A stretch of 9,464 bases of DNA from JAYOFM01 sp038117225 (GCA_038117225.1 JAYOFM010000123.1:1-9464); one strand, 5' to 3'. Counted from the first letter of the stretch, positions 1 to 7,027 are shown. Notes: a model not told the origin generated them from the letters alone. Numbers and translations: made by a program.

Positions 1-41
1 CCCCCCCCCCCCCCCCGCCCCGCATCCCTCCCAGGCGAGCA
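1..41. other. Probable contig-end artefact (poly-C/poly-G run)
   Basis: The first 16 bases are C, followed by another nearly pure C stretch to about position 21. On the minus strand, which is the coding strand of rpsO, this reads as poly-G. The S15 reading frame matches the family well down to position 42 and then switches to a Gly/Arg-rich string with no resemblance to S15. A poly-G tail at a contig end is what two-colour sequencing chemistry gives when signal is lost, so I read these bases as a technical end, not genome. That cause is inference; the homopolymer and the loss of homology are seen directly. Confidence 0.7.
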
Positions 42-146
42 CCGTTCGGAGAGGATCGCCACTTGCACTTCTGGCGATCCCGTATCATCGGTCTTGGTGG
101 CGAACTCTTTGATGAGTTCCTGTTTCCGCTCTGCTGTAATCGACAT
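1..146 (-). CDS. rpsO: 30S ribosomal protein S15, partial (3' part missing)
   Basis: S15 binds the central domain of 16S rRNA early in 30S assembly and takes part in an intersubunit bridge. The start is ATG at 146, with a GGAG Shine-Dalgarno at 154-157, seven bases upstream. Residues 1-35 begin MSITAERKQELIKEF and include the S15 hallmark DTGSPEVQVAILSER (about 21-35). The family is close to 89 residues, so only the N-terminal helices are present. From residue 36 (position 41 downward) the frame gives a Gly/Arg-rich string unlike S15, where the family normally continues with an I-x-N-L-T-E-H type sequence; see the contig-end entry. Only 16 bases separate it from the truB stop, so it is probably cotranscribed with truB. 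In the usual alphaproteobacterial order pnp would follow, but it lies outside the window. Confidence 0.93.
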   Translation of the reverse strand, partial: MSITAERKQELIKEFATKTDDTGSPEVQVAILSERCSPGRDAGRGGGG

Positions 147-162
147 CGTGTATCTCCAGTCG

Positions 163-1089
163 TCAGAGGTTCATGACACGCAAGGGGCGAACTTCGCCCC
201 CCTTGATTGTCGCCAAAGCCACCAGCCGCCCTTCGGCCATCGCACACACGATATCGCCCTGGGCGATTTTCGTGAGCGTCGACCGGTTGGCGATGGGGAG
301 GACGGGAACGCCCTGCCCCTGCCGAAGCCTTCGCGCTTCCTGTTCCGTCAGGGCCAGTGCCGGGATGTCGTCCAGCACGGTCTCGATCGGAAGCAGGTAT
401 TCCGAAAGCAGCGCATCCGCGTACATGGTGTCGAATATGTCGGGATTCAACGCTTGGGCCACCGTAAAAGGCCCCACCTGGATACGCCTGAGGCGTTGTA
501 TATGACCAAGGGTCCCCAGTTGCAAGGCGAGATCGCGCGCCAGCGCGCGCATGTAGGTTCCCTTCCCGCACCTGGCGACGAACGATGCATGGTCATTGTC
601 GATAACCTGATCCAGTTCCAGACCATGAATAGTCACCGTGCGCGCCTTTAGCGAAACCTCCTGGTTCGCCCGCGCCAGCGCATAGGCGCGGCGGCCATCG
701 ACCTTGATGGCGGAGAAAATAGGCGGCACTTGTTCTATATCGCCGACGAACATCGCCGCGACGGCTCTCATCGCGTCGGCTGATGGCCGGACGTCGCTGA
801 CTCCCGTGACCGAGCCCTCGGCATCATCGGTTGAACGCTGCTCGCCCCAACGAATGACAAACTCGTAGGCTTTGTGGCCATCCATGGCATAGGAAACGGT
901 TTTCGTCGCTTCGCCGAGGGCAATTGGCAATACGCCCGTCGCGAGCGGGTCCAGAGTGCCGCCATGACCGACCTTGGCCGCCCCGGTGGCGCGCTTGATC
1001 TTGCCGACGACGCCATTCGAGGACATGCCCAACGGCTTGTCGATGATCAGCCACCCGTGAATCGGTTTGCCGTTCCGCTTACGTCCCAT
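163..1089 (-). CDS. truB: tRNA pseudouridine(55) synthase TruB
   Basis: TruB converts uridine 55 in the T-loop of tRNAs to pseudouridine. The 308-residue product is close to the usual length (E. coli 314). The catalytic motif GHGGTLDPLATGVLPI lies at about 41-56 with the nucleophilic aspartate at D47. The KAYEF motif with the active-site tyrosine is at 73-77, and GKGTYMRALARDL, with the conserved arginine at 181, is at 175-187. HIQRLRR (196-202) follows, and the C-terminal part, from about 232, fits the PUA-like TruB C-terminal domain. I chose ATG 1089 because the protein then starts MGRKRNGKPIHGW, as relatives do; an open frame runs back to 1317 but that extension lies inside rbfA and looks unrelated. 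The start overlaps the end of rbfA by 11 bases and has only a weak ribosome binding site, so translational coupling to rbfA is likely. Confidence 0.97.
   Translation of the reverse strand: MGRKRNGKPIHGWLIIDKPLGMSSNGVVGKIKRATGAAKVGHGGTLDPLATGVLPIALGEATKTVSYAMDGHKAYEFVIRWGEQRSTDDAEGSVTGVSDVRPSADAMRAVAAMFVGDIEQVPPIFSAIKVDGRRAYALARANQEVSLKARTVTIHGLELDQVIDNDHASFVARCGKGTYMRALARDLALQLGTLGHIQRLRRIQVGPFTVAQALNPDIFDTMYADALLSEYLLPIETVLDDIPALALTEQEARRLRQGQGVPVLPIANRSTLTKIAQGDIVCAMAEGRLVALATIKGGEVRPLRVMNL
181..205 (-). promoter_or_regulatory. Strong hairpin in the 3' end of truB, upstream of rpsO
   Basis: The arms CAAGGGGCGAA (181-191) and TTCGCCCCCCTTG (193-205) are complementary apart from two extra C in one arm. 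This gives a roughly 11-bp GC-rich stem about 35 bases upstream of the rpsO ATG and inside the last codons of truB. No T-run follows on the minus strand, so it is not a canonical Rho-independent terminator. It could be an mRNA processing or stability element, or part of an S15 feedback site, since S15 represses its own mRNA in several bacteria. It may also be only a by-product of truB codons; the function is inferred. Confidence 0.35.
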
Positions 1090-1495
1090 CGGACGTTTCC
1101 GGGTCCATCGGCTGTTCGATGTCCCGTTTAACATCAGGTTTGCGTAACAGTGCGTCGATATGATCCGCGGTATCGAATGTCGCATCGAGCGCGAACACCA
1201 GGCGGGGCACGTTGCGCAAGCGCGCCTGGCGCGCGATTTCTCGGCGAAAGACGGCGCTGGCGCGGTTGAGCCCTTCGACGACCGTGGGGGCGGAGTCGCC
1301 GCCCAACGGCATGACAAAAGCCGTGGCGTTCCTAAGATCCGGGCTGACCCTTACCTCGGTGACGGTAATGGAACGACCGGCAACGTCCGGATCGCGCAAC
1401 AGGTCGCGTTCTAGACATTGCGCGACCACGTGGCGCAGCTCCTCGCCGACACGAAGCTGACGTTGCGTCGGCGCCTTTGCGTGGCGTTGAGACAT
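1079..1495 (-). CDS. rbfA: 30S ribosome-binding factor RbfA
   Basis: RbfA is a small KH-fold protein that binds the immature 30S subunit near the 16S 5' helix and helps late maturation, notably in the cold. The product is 138 residues, within the normal range. It starts MSQRHAKAPTQRQLRVGEEL and carries the family core: RVGEELRHVVAQCL (15-28), ITVTEVRVSPDLRNATAFVMPLG (43-65) and LNRASAVFRREIARQARLRNVPRLVF (76-101). I took ATG 1495 because an AAAGGG ribosome binding site (1500-1505) lies just upstream; an open frame continues to 1633 but overlaps infB. The tail after residue about 120 (DVKRDIEQPMDPETSDGT) is acidic and poorly conserved, and its coding end overlaps the truB start. The gene is 47 bases from the infB stop. 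Confidence 0.95.
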   Translation of the reverse strand: MSQRHAKAPTQRQLRVGEELRHVVAQCLERDLLRDPDVAGRSITVTEVRVSPDLRNATAFVMPLGGDSAPTVVEGLNRASAVFRREIARQARLRNVPRLVFALDATFDTADHIDALLRKPDVKRDIEQPMDPETSDGT

Positions 1496-1499
1496 GGCA

Positions 1500-1549
1500 C
1501 CCTTTACGCGGAAATGCGGGGACGTGGCGTGTCGACGTCCGGCTAAAGG
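1500..1549 (-). promoter_or_regulatory. infB-rbfA junction hairpin covering the rbfA ribosome binding site
   Basis: Two nested inverted repeats occupy the gap. The outer arms are CCTTTA (1501-1506) and TAAAGG (1544-1549); the inner arms are GGACGT (1520-1525) and ACGTCC (1535-1540). In the transcript the outer pair joins the last infB codons and its stop codon to the UAAAGG that forms the rbfA ribosome binding site. Ribosomes ending infB translation would open the pairing, which would couple the two genes. The complementarity is seen; the coupling role is inferred and the outer stem is only 6 bp. Confidence 0.4.
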
Positions 1550-4074
1550 ACTCGCGCGACTTCCTCGACCTCGAAGCACTCGATCAGGTCGCCAACCTGG
1601 ATATCCTGATAGTTGGCGAAGGACATACCGCACTCGGTGCCTTCCTTGACCTCGCGAGCATCCTCCTTGAACCGCTTCAATTGTCCAAGATCACCCTCAT
1701 GGATGACGACATCATCGCGCAACAACCTCACCTTGGCGCCGCGCTTGATCATCCCCTCGGTCACCATGCAGCCGGCAACGCGTCCAACCTTCGAGATATT
1801 GAACACCTCGCGGATGGTGGCATAGCCAAGCATGTTTTCCTTCAGGGTCGGCGCCAACATTCCCGTCAGCACCTGGGTCAGATCATCAGTCAGGTTGTAG
1901 ATGATCGAATAGTACCGAATATCCACGCCATCGCGTCGCGACATATCGCGCGCCTGCGGGTTGGCGCGAACATTGAAGCCGATGACGACGGCATCGGATG
2001 CGCGGGCCAATGTGATGTCGGATTCGTTGATACCGCCGACACCGGAATGGAGAACCTGAATTTCCGCATCATCTGAGCCGATCTTGCCAAGGGCACCGAC
2101 AATGGCCTCAAGCGATCCGTGAACGTCCGCCTTGACGATAACGGGCAGAGTATGGACCTCGCCTTCCTTAATCTTCTCGAACATTTGCTCAAGCGTACCG
2201 CGCGAGGCCGCGGATGCCCGGGCGTCACGGTCCCGGCGGCGGCGGAATTCAGCGACTTCGCGTGCTTTATTCTCGCTATCCACGGCGATTAGATCGTCGC
2301 CGGCCTTGGGCGTCCCCGTCAGACCCAGGACCTCGACCGGCGTCGACGGGCCGGCGGCGTCGATCTGATTGCCATGGGAGTCGATCAATGCGCGAACGCG
2401 CCCTGATTCACTACCCGCAACGAAGATATCGCCGACCCTCAGGGTGCCGTTGGTCATCAGACAGGTCGCCACGGAACCACGGCCCTGTTCGACCTTCGCC
2501 TCGACAATGACACCTTCGCCCGCACGATCGGCATTGGCCTTCAAGTCCAAGAGTTCCGCCTGGAGGGTGATTGCCTCCATCAACTTATCGAGATTGATTT
2601 TCTCAAGCGCCGAGACCTCGACGGAGAGAATGTCCCCGCCCATTTCCTCGACTTGCACATCATGCTGCAGCAAATCCGTTCGCACCTTGCCCGGATTGGC
2701 GTCTGGTCGGTCGATCTTATTGATGGCAACGATCATCGGCACGCCGGCGGCCTTGGCATGATCAATTGCTTCTATTGTCTGCGGCATGATGCCATCGTCG
2801 GCGGCAACCGTCAGGACGACGATATCGGTCACGCTGGCGCCACGTGCCCGCATCTCGGTAAAGGCGGCATGGCCGGGGGTGTCGATGAATGTGACGCGAC
2901 TGCCGTCAGCGGTGGTGACTTGATAGGCGCCGATGTGCTGAGTAATGCCGCCTGCTTCATGGGCCGCGACGTCCGACTGACGCAACGCATCCAATAACGA
3001 CGTTTTGCCGTGATCGACGTGGCCCATGACCGTCACGATGGGGGCACGCGCTTCCAGGTTGCCGGGTTCGTCTTCGGTACTCTTGATGCCAATCTCCACA
3101 TCCGCTTCGCTGACGCGCCTGATGTTGTGGCCAAACTCATTGACCACAAGCTCCGCCGTGTCGGCATCAAGAACTTCGTTGATGGTGACCATCATGTCCA
3201 TCCGCATCAGAACCTTGATCACATCGCTAGCGCGTTCCGCCATGCGGTTGGAAAGGTCCTGAACGCTGATGCTCTCCGGCACCACCACGTCGCGAACAAC
3301 CTTGTGGCCTTCCTGACGGAGTTCCTGTTGTTTTTGTTTCTCCCGTTCACGCGCCCGCTTGACCGATGCCAAGCTGCGCTGACGCTCTTCCTCGACCTCA
3401 AGAGATTCGGCTTCCGCGATTGTCAACTTGCCGCTGCGGCGCCGACGTTCGTCGCGGCGCGGCCCGGGAGTCACTCGCTTTTGGTCTGTCTTGACCTTGC
3501 GCCGGCCGCGCGCGCCCTCGTCGTCATCGCTATCAATCGCTTCCACATCGCGGCGTTGAGGCTTGGCAATTGCCGCCTCGGCGGCCGCCTGCTCTTGACG
3601 CAGACGCTCTTCCTCATTGTCCTCTTCAACATCAGCCGGCGCTTCGGCATCCGCAACGGCCTCAACCTCTTCTTCGTCTTCGCCGCTGTCCGCGATTCGC
3701 GGTCCGGTCTGCTGGACACGGGGCGTCGGCACGCTCTCGCCGTCCTTACGCGCATCTTCCAGGGCCTTTAATCGAGCCGCGCGCTCTTCGTTGGTCAGAT
3801 TGTCCGTGCGCGGATCAGGAGCCTCGAAAACCTCTTCGATCAGTTCGGCTTCGTCCTCGGCCAAGGCTTGCGCCATTTCCGAGACCTTGGTCATCCGTCC
3901 ACCGGCGTCGCGTTCATAGGTGCGTTTCTTGCGCACCTCGACGGTGACCATTTTCGACCGGCCATGCGAGAAATTCTGTCGAACCTGTCCGGTTTCGACA
4001 GTCTTCTTGAGCTCAAGCTTACCAGGCCGCGCCAGGCCGAGTTTCTTGTTGTCCAGTTCCTTGGTCTCGGTCAT
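1543..4074 (-). CDS. infB: Translation initiation factor IF-2
   Basis: IF2 is the GTPase that brings initiator fMet-tRNA to the 30S subunit and promotes 50S joining. The 843-residue product has the usual order of parts. The N-terminus carries an alphaproteobacterial IF2-associated motif (KLGLARPGKLELKK, 11-24). A long charged linker rich in Glu, Asp, Lys and Arg spans about 60-255, and the conserved IF2 N-domain lies at about 262-330. The GTPase domain has G1 GHVDHGKT (351-358), G3 DTPGH (398-402), G4 NKID (452-455) and G5 SAL (488-490). Domains II to IV follow, with GVGGINESD at 678-686 and an intact end at EEVARVL. Its ATG shares the ATGA tetranucleotide with the ylxR stop. I see no convincing Shine-Dalgarno sequence before it, so initiation probably depends on ribosomes finishing ylxR. 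No frameshift or missing key residue is visible. Confidence 0.98.
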   Translation of the reverse strand: MTETKELDNKKLGLARPGKLELKKTVETGQVRQNFSHGRSKMVTVEVRKKRTYERDAGGRMTKVSEMAQALAEDEAELIEEVFEAPDPRTDNLTNEERAARLKALEDARKDGESVPTPRVQQTGPRIADSGEDEEEVEAVADAEAPADVEEDNEEERLRQEQAAAEAAIAKPQRRDVEAIDSDDDEGARGRRKVKTDQKRVTPGPRRDERRRRSGKLTIAEAESLEVEEERQRSLASVKRAREREKQKQQELRQEGHKVVRDVVVPESISVQDLSNRMAERASDVIKVLMRMDMMVTINEVLDADTAELVVNEFGHNIRRVSEADVEIGIKSTEDEPGNLEARAPIVTVMGHVDHGKTSLLDALRQSDVAAHEAGGITQHIGAYQVTTADGSRVTFIDTPGHAAFTEMRARGASVTDIVVLTVAADDGIMPQTIEAIDHAKAAGVPMIVAINKIDRPDANPGKVRTDLLQHDVQVEEMGGDILSVEVSALEKINLDKLMEAITLQAELLDLKANADRAGEGVIVEAKVEQGRGSVATCLMTNGTLRVGDIFVAGSESGRVRALIDSHGNQIDAAGPSTPVEVLGLTGTPKAGDDLIAVDSENKAREVAEFRRRRDRDARASAASRGTLEQMFEKIKEGEVHTLPVIVKADVHGSLEAIVGALGKIGSDDAEIQVLHSGVGGINESDITLARASDAVVIGFNVRANPQARDMSRRDGVDIRYYSIIYNLTDDLTQVLTGMLAPTLKENMLGYATIREVFNISKVGRVAGCMVTEGMIKRGAKVRLLRDDVVIHEGDLGQLKRFKEDAREVKEGTECGMSFANYQDIQVGDLIECFEVEEVARVL

Positions 4075-4730
4075 TGGTTTTTGCTTACCACTTGTTTGTC
4101 ATTCATTTTCGAATTTTCGTTTTCGCGCATGCCCGCCAAACGGTGCAGTTCTCGCTCCAGTGCCTGCGCCAGCGATCCCGCCGCAACGAAGCCATGCGTA
4201 ACATGCCCCCGCTGAAAAGGCTCGCCGAGTTCTTCGGCCGTAAGCGTCTCATCGATCGCCAGTCCTTTGGCCAAAGAGGCGATACGCCGGCGCCCGTCGC
4301 GGCCGCTGTCCCTCGCCACCAAGAGAACGCCTCGGCCGGCCTTCGCAAGGGCCTTCTCAACTTTCGCCAGCCCGGCGACCGCGATGCCTGCGCGACGTGA
4401 CAGGCCTAAAATTTCAATACACCTGCGCGCTATCTGGCCGGTGACGACCGCCACGAGATCATCCGGGATCTCGACCGTCCGTCGCGCCGCACGATTGAAC
4501 AAACCCTTGTGAGCCGCTGTATTTACCACATTGCGGTCCGCGCTCAACCACAAACCTCGCCCGGGCAGCTTCTCGCGGATATCGGGAACAAGCATGTCGT
4601 CGGGGGAAACGACGAAACGGATCAGTCCCGTCGTCGGCAGCGATTGGCCGCTGACGATGCACCGACGCTCCGGCGACGGCATCGAGACGTCACCATTTGC
4701 ATCTTTGACCATGGTCCGCAGCACCGTCAT
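4071..4730 (-). CDS. ylxR: YlxR (DUF448)/L7Ae-like fused RNA-binding protein
   Basis: This 219-residue protein joins two small RNA-binding folds that are separate genes (ylxR and ylxQ) in many Gram-positive bacteria. The YlxR/DUF448 part (about 20-95) has RRCIVSGQ (22-29) and PGRGLWL (56-62). The second part (about 100-195) looks like an L7Ae/L30e-type domain, with LGLSRRAGIAVAGLAKVEKA (108-127) and GVLLVARDSG (134-143). Such fusions in the nusA-infB operon are common in Alphaproteobacteria. The precise role is not settled; binding to rRNA, or to RNase P as proposed for YlxR, is possible. The start at ATG 4730 is supported by GGAAA (4737-4741) directly after the nusA stop, with 12 bases between the genes. 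The polar, Asn/Lys-rich tail (about 200-219) is imposed partly by the overlap with infB. Confidence 0.93.
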   Translation of the reverse strand: MTVLRTMVKDANGDVSMPSPERRCIVSGQSLPTTGLIRFVVSPDDMLVPDIREKLPGRGLWLSADRNVVNTAAHKGLFNRAARRTVEIPDDLVAVVTGQIARRCIEILGLSRRAGIAVAGLAKVEKALAKAGRGVLLVARDSGRDGRRRIASLAKGLAIDETLTAEELGEPFQRGHVTHGFVAAGSLAQALERELHRLAGMRENENSKMNDKQVVSKNQ

Positions 4731-4742
4731 CGACAGTTTCCA

Positions 4743-6371
4743 TTACTCCGTTTTCGCCGCAACGTCAGCGGCGTGCTGTTCGTCAGACGGCGCCTCGGCG
4801 GCGCCGTCATCGTCCACCGCCACGCTGTCGTCGGCTGCGTCATCGTCCGCAAACCAGTGGGCTCGCGCGGCCATGATAATTTCGTTGGCGCGCTCGAGTG
4901 TCATCGAGCCGTCGGGCAGGATTTCAAGCAATTCATCACCAGCCAGATCAGCCAGGTCATCGCGAGTCTTCATGCCGTTTTCGCCGAGTGCCACCTGGAT
5001 CGCCGGCGTCACGCCGTCGATATCCTTGAGATCGTCCTCGACGCCGAGTTCCTGACGTCGACGATCAAGTTCCTCGTCCTGGGTCTCTAGGAATGAGCGG
5101 GCTCGGGCACGCAATTCCGTTGCCACATCCTCATCGAAGCCTTCGATCTCCGTCAGGTCCTCGACGGGAACGAACGCGACCTCGTCAACGGAGGAAAAGC
5201 CCTCCGTGACCAGAAGGTGCGCGATCACATCGTCGACGTCGAGCGCATCGACGAACATCTGCGAACGGTTATGGAACTCCTGCGACCGTCGGTCTGATTC
5301 TTCCGCTTCAGTCAGAATGTCGATATCCCAGCCGGACAGTTGCGACGCCAGGCGGACGTTTTGGCCGCGCCGGCCAATGGCCAGGCTTAACTGTTCGTCG
5401 GGGACGACGACCTCGATCTTATTCTTCTCCTCGTCGAGCACGACTTTGGCCACCTCGGCCGGTGCCAACGCGTTGACGATGAAGGTGGCGGGGTCCGGTG
5501 ACCACTGGATGATATCGATCTTCTCGCCCTGTAACTCACCCACGACAGCCTGCACGCGCGAACCGCGCATACCGATACAGGGTCCGACGGGGTCGATGCT
5601 GGAGTCATGAGACAGCACGGCGATCTTGGCGCGCGAACCGGCGTCTCGGGCCACAGACATGATTTCGATGATGCCGTCGTAAATTTCAGGCACCTCCTGC
5701 GCGAACAACTTGGCCATGAATTGCGGATGGGTGCGGGAAACGAAAATCTGCGGCCCGCGCATCTCTTCGCGTACATCCATGATGTAGGCGCGCACCCGAT
5801 CGCCATTGTTGAAATGTTCGCGGGGAATACATTCATCACGACGCATCATCGCCTCGGCGCGACCGAGATCAACGACCACGTTGCCGTACTCGATACGCTT
5901 GACCAAGCCGTTGACCACTTCGCCGACGCGATCCTTGTACTCCTCGTACTGACGCTTGCGCTCTGCCTCGCGAACCTTCTGGACGATGACCTGTTTGGCC
6001 GTCTGCGCGGCGATGCGGCCGAAATCGATCGGCGGCAACGGATCGACAAGCAGCTCGCCGGGCTCGGCGTCGGCCTTTAGGCGGCGCGCCGATTCAAGGT
6101 CGGTCTGGGTGAATTCGTTCTCGATATCGGCGGCGGTGGCCATTACCTCGACATAACGGGCCAGCTTGATCTCGCCTGACCGGCGATCGATGTGCGCGCG
6201 GATATCGTGCTCGTGACCGTACTTCGAGCGTCCGGCCTTCTGGATTGCCTGCTCCATGGCATCCAGCACCTCGTCGCGTTCGATACCCTTGTCGCGCGCG
6301 ACGGTGTCGGCGACGGTCAGCAGTTCCGGTCGCGAGTGGACCGTTTCGGAATCAATGGTGATTTCAGTCAT
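4743..6371 (-). CDS. nusA: Transcription termination/antitermination protein NusA
   Basis: NusA binds RNA polymerase and nascent RNA, and affects pausing, intrinsic and Rho-dependent termination and antitermination. The 542-residue protein has a polymerase-binding N-terminal domain (about 1-135) and an S1 domain (about 144-213). KH1 contains GPCIGMRGSRVQAVVGEL (263-280), and KH2 contains LAIGRRGQNVRLASQLSGW (330-348). Two helix-hairpin-helix acidic repeats follow (about 372-430 and 440-505), then an Asp/Glu/Ala-rich tail (about 508-542). E. coli NusA has 495 residues, so the acidic tail accounts for most of the excess. The ATG at 6371 overlaps the rimP stop by 8 bases, and a GAGGA sequence lies about 11 bases upstream. 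NusA is known to influence expression of its own operon in enterobacteria. A leader terminator upstream of rimP would give it a target here, but that link is inference. Confidence 0.98.
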   Translation of the reverse strand: MTEITIDSETVHSRPELLTVADTVARDKGIERDEVLDAMEQAIQKAGRSKYGHEHDIRAHIDRRSGEIKLARYVEVMATAADIENEFTQTDLESARRLKADAEPGELLVDPLPPIDFGRIAAQTAKQVIVQKVREAERKRQYEEYKDRVGEVVNGLVKRIEYGNVVVDLGRAEAMMRRDECIPREHFNNGDRVRAYIMDVREEMRGPQIFVSRTHPQFMAKLFAQEVPEIYDGIIEIMSVARDAGSRAKIAVLSHDSSIDPVGPCIGMRGSRVQAVVGELQGEKIDIIQWSPDPATFIVNALAPAEVAKVVLDEEKNKIEVVVPDEQLSLAIGRRGQNVRLASQLSGWDIDILTEAEESDRRSQEFHNRSQMFVDALDVDDVIAHLLVTEGFSSVDEVAFVPVEDLTEIEGFDEDVATELRARARSFLETQDEELDRRRQELGVEDDLKDIDGVTPAIQVALGENGMKTRDDLADLAGDELLEILPDGSMTLERANEIIMAARAHWFADDDAADDSVAVDDDGAAEAPSDEQHAADVAAKTE

Positions 6372-6858
6372 CGGTTCGTTGTTCCTCTGTCGCCGCGAGC
6401 AGTTCGTCCGTCAGGAGGAGCTTTGCCCGATCAACGTAGTCATAGGGTATGTTCCAGGTCTCGCTATCACTGGATAGCTGAATTCGATCGTCCGTCAGCC
6501 CGCCGAGCCGACCGGTAAAGCGCCGACGCCCGTCCAGGGGTGTTGAGGTTTCGATGCGGGCCTCGAATCCAGAATACCGCTCGAAATCTCGCCGTCTTAC
6601 CAAAGGCCGATCGAGGCCGGGTGAACTCACTTCCAAGGTATATTGATCAGAAATCGGATCCTCGACGTCCAGAATGGCGGAGATAGCGCGGCTGATCGCG
6701 GCACAACTCTCGACCGTCATATCGCCGCCAGCGACCGGTTCCGCCATGACCTGCAGGGTCAACCGCGTTTTGCCGGAAAGCTGTACGCGCACGATATCGA
6801 AACCCATATCGGTCAGGGTGGGCTCAATCAGGGCCGATACGCGATGCGACAGGTCCAT
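6364..6858 (-). CDS. rimP: Ribosome maturation factor RimP
   Basis: RimP binds the 30S subunit and helps assembly of the central pseudoknot region of 16S rRNA. The 164-residue product has the typical two parts: an N-terminal alpha/beta domain with GFDIVRVQLSGKTRLTLQVMAE (19-40), and the signature YTLEVSSPGLDRPL (73-86) leading into the Sm-like C-terminal domain. I chose ATG 6858 because the protein then begins MDLSHRVSALIEP, where family members begin. A GTG at 6903 would add 15 residues but sits only a few bases after the terminator T-run. The ribosome binding site (GGA at 6861-6863) is weak. It is the first gene of the nusA-infB operon, preceded by its own promoter and leader. Confidence 0.95.
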   Translation of the reverse strand: MDLSHRVSALIEPTLTDMGFDIVRVQLSGKTRLTLQVMAEPVAGGDMTVESCAAISRAISAILDVEDPISDQYTLEVSSPGLDRPLVRRRDFERYSGFEARIETSTPLDGRRRFTGRLGGLTDDRIQLSSDSETWNIPYDYVDRAKLLLTDELLAATEEQRTDD

Positions 6859-6909
6859 CGTCCGTTCTTGTCTTGCTGAGTTGGCCGGCCACCGTCGACC
6901 CACGTCCGG

Positions 6910-6941
6910 AAAAACAAAAGGCGGGCCAACGGGCCCGCCCC
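6910..6941 (-). terminator. Rho-independent terminator between trmB and rimP
   Basis: On the minus strand GGCGGGCC (6932-6939) and GGCCCGCC (6920-6927) form a perfect 8-bp GC stem with a four-base loop (6928-6931). TTTTGTTTTT (6919 down to 6910) follows directly, and further G-T pairs can lengthen the stem at its base. It stops transcripts from metK-trmB and also lies inside the leader of rimP, downstream of the proposed promoter. It may therefore act both as the trmB terminator and as an attenuator of the rimP operon. Confidence 0.92.
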
Positions 6942-6993
6942 ATTAATCCCGACTATTCATTGGGTCAACGAGACATCCCGCATGCGGGACGTC
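6910..6993 (-). ncRNA. Candidate rimP leader (attenuator) RNA
   Basis: From the proposed promoter, transcription would start near 6990. The RNA would open with a 9-bp stem, GACGTCCCG (6993-6985) with CGGGATGTC (6980-6972), closed by the loop CATG. In RNA the single non-Watson-Crick position is G-U on this strand, but A-C on the other, which supports reading it as a minus-strand transcript. A linker of about 30 bases follows and then the Rho-independent terminator, with rimP starting 51 bases beyond the T-run. A motif named rimP leader, a putative attenuator upstream of rimP-nusA-infB in Alphaproteobacteria, is described in the literature as I recall. The location and architecture here agree, but I have not tested the match to a covariance model. 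Confidence 0.65.
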
Positions 6994-6996
6994 GTT

Positions 6997-7025
6997 GATA
7001 TAACGTGCGCTTCCGCCAATTACAA
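6997..7025 (-). promoter_or_regulatory. Putative sigma70-type promoter of the rimP-nusA-infB operon
   Basis: On the minus strand TTGTAA (7025-7020) and TATATC (7002-6997) are separated by 17 bases, matching four of six positions in each consensus hexamer. The -35 element begins just two bases past the trmB stop, and the predicted start falls near 6990, at the leader stem-loop. Spacing and position are good and the hexamers moderate. Confidence 0.55.
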
Positions 7026-7027
7026 GA

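Noticed and set aside
163..1317. TruB with an N-terminal extension of 76 residues
   Set aside because: The extension is encoded out of frame within rbfA, and the family N-terminus begins at the ATG at 1089.
1079..1633. RbfA with an N-terminal extension of 46 residues
   Set aside because: The extension overlaps the infB 3' end in another frame; the ATG at 1495 has a ribosome binding site and fits the family length.
3010..3771. 253-codon open frame on the plus strand
   Set aside because: It is antisense to the linker and N-domain of infB. Its His/Leu/Arg-rich composition mirrors the charged linker codons, with no supporting ribosome binding site or homology.
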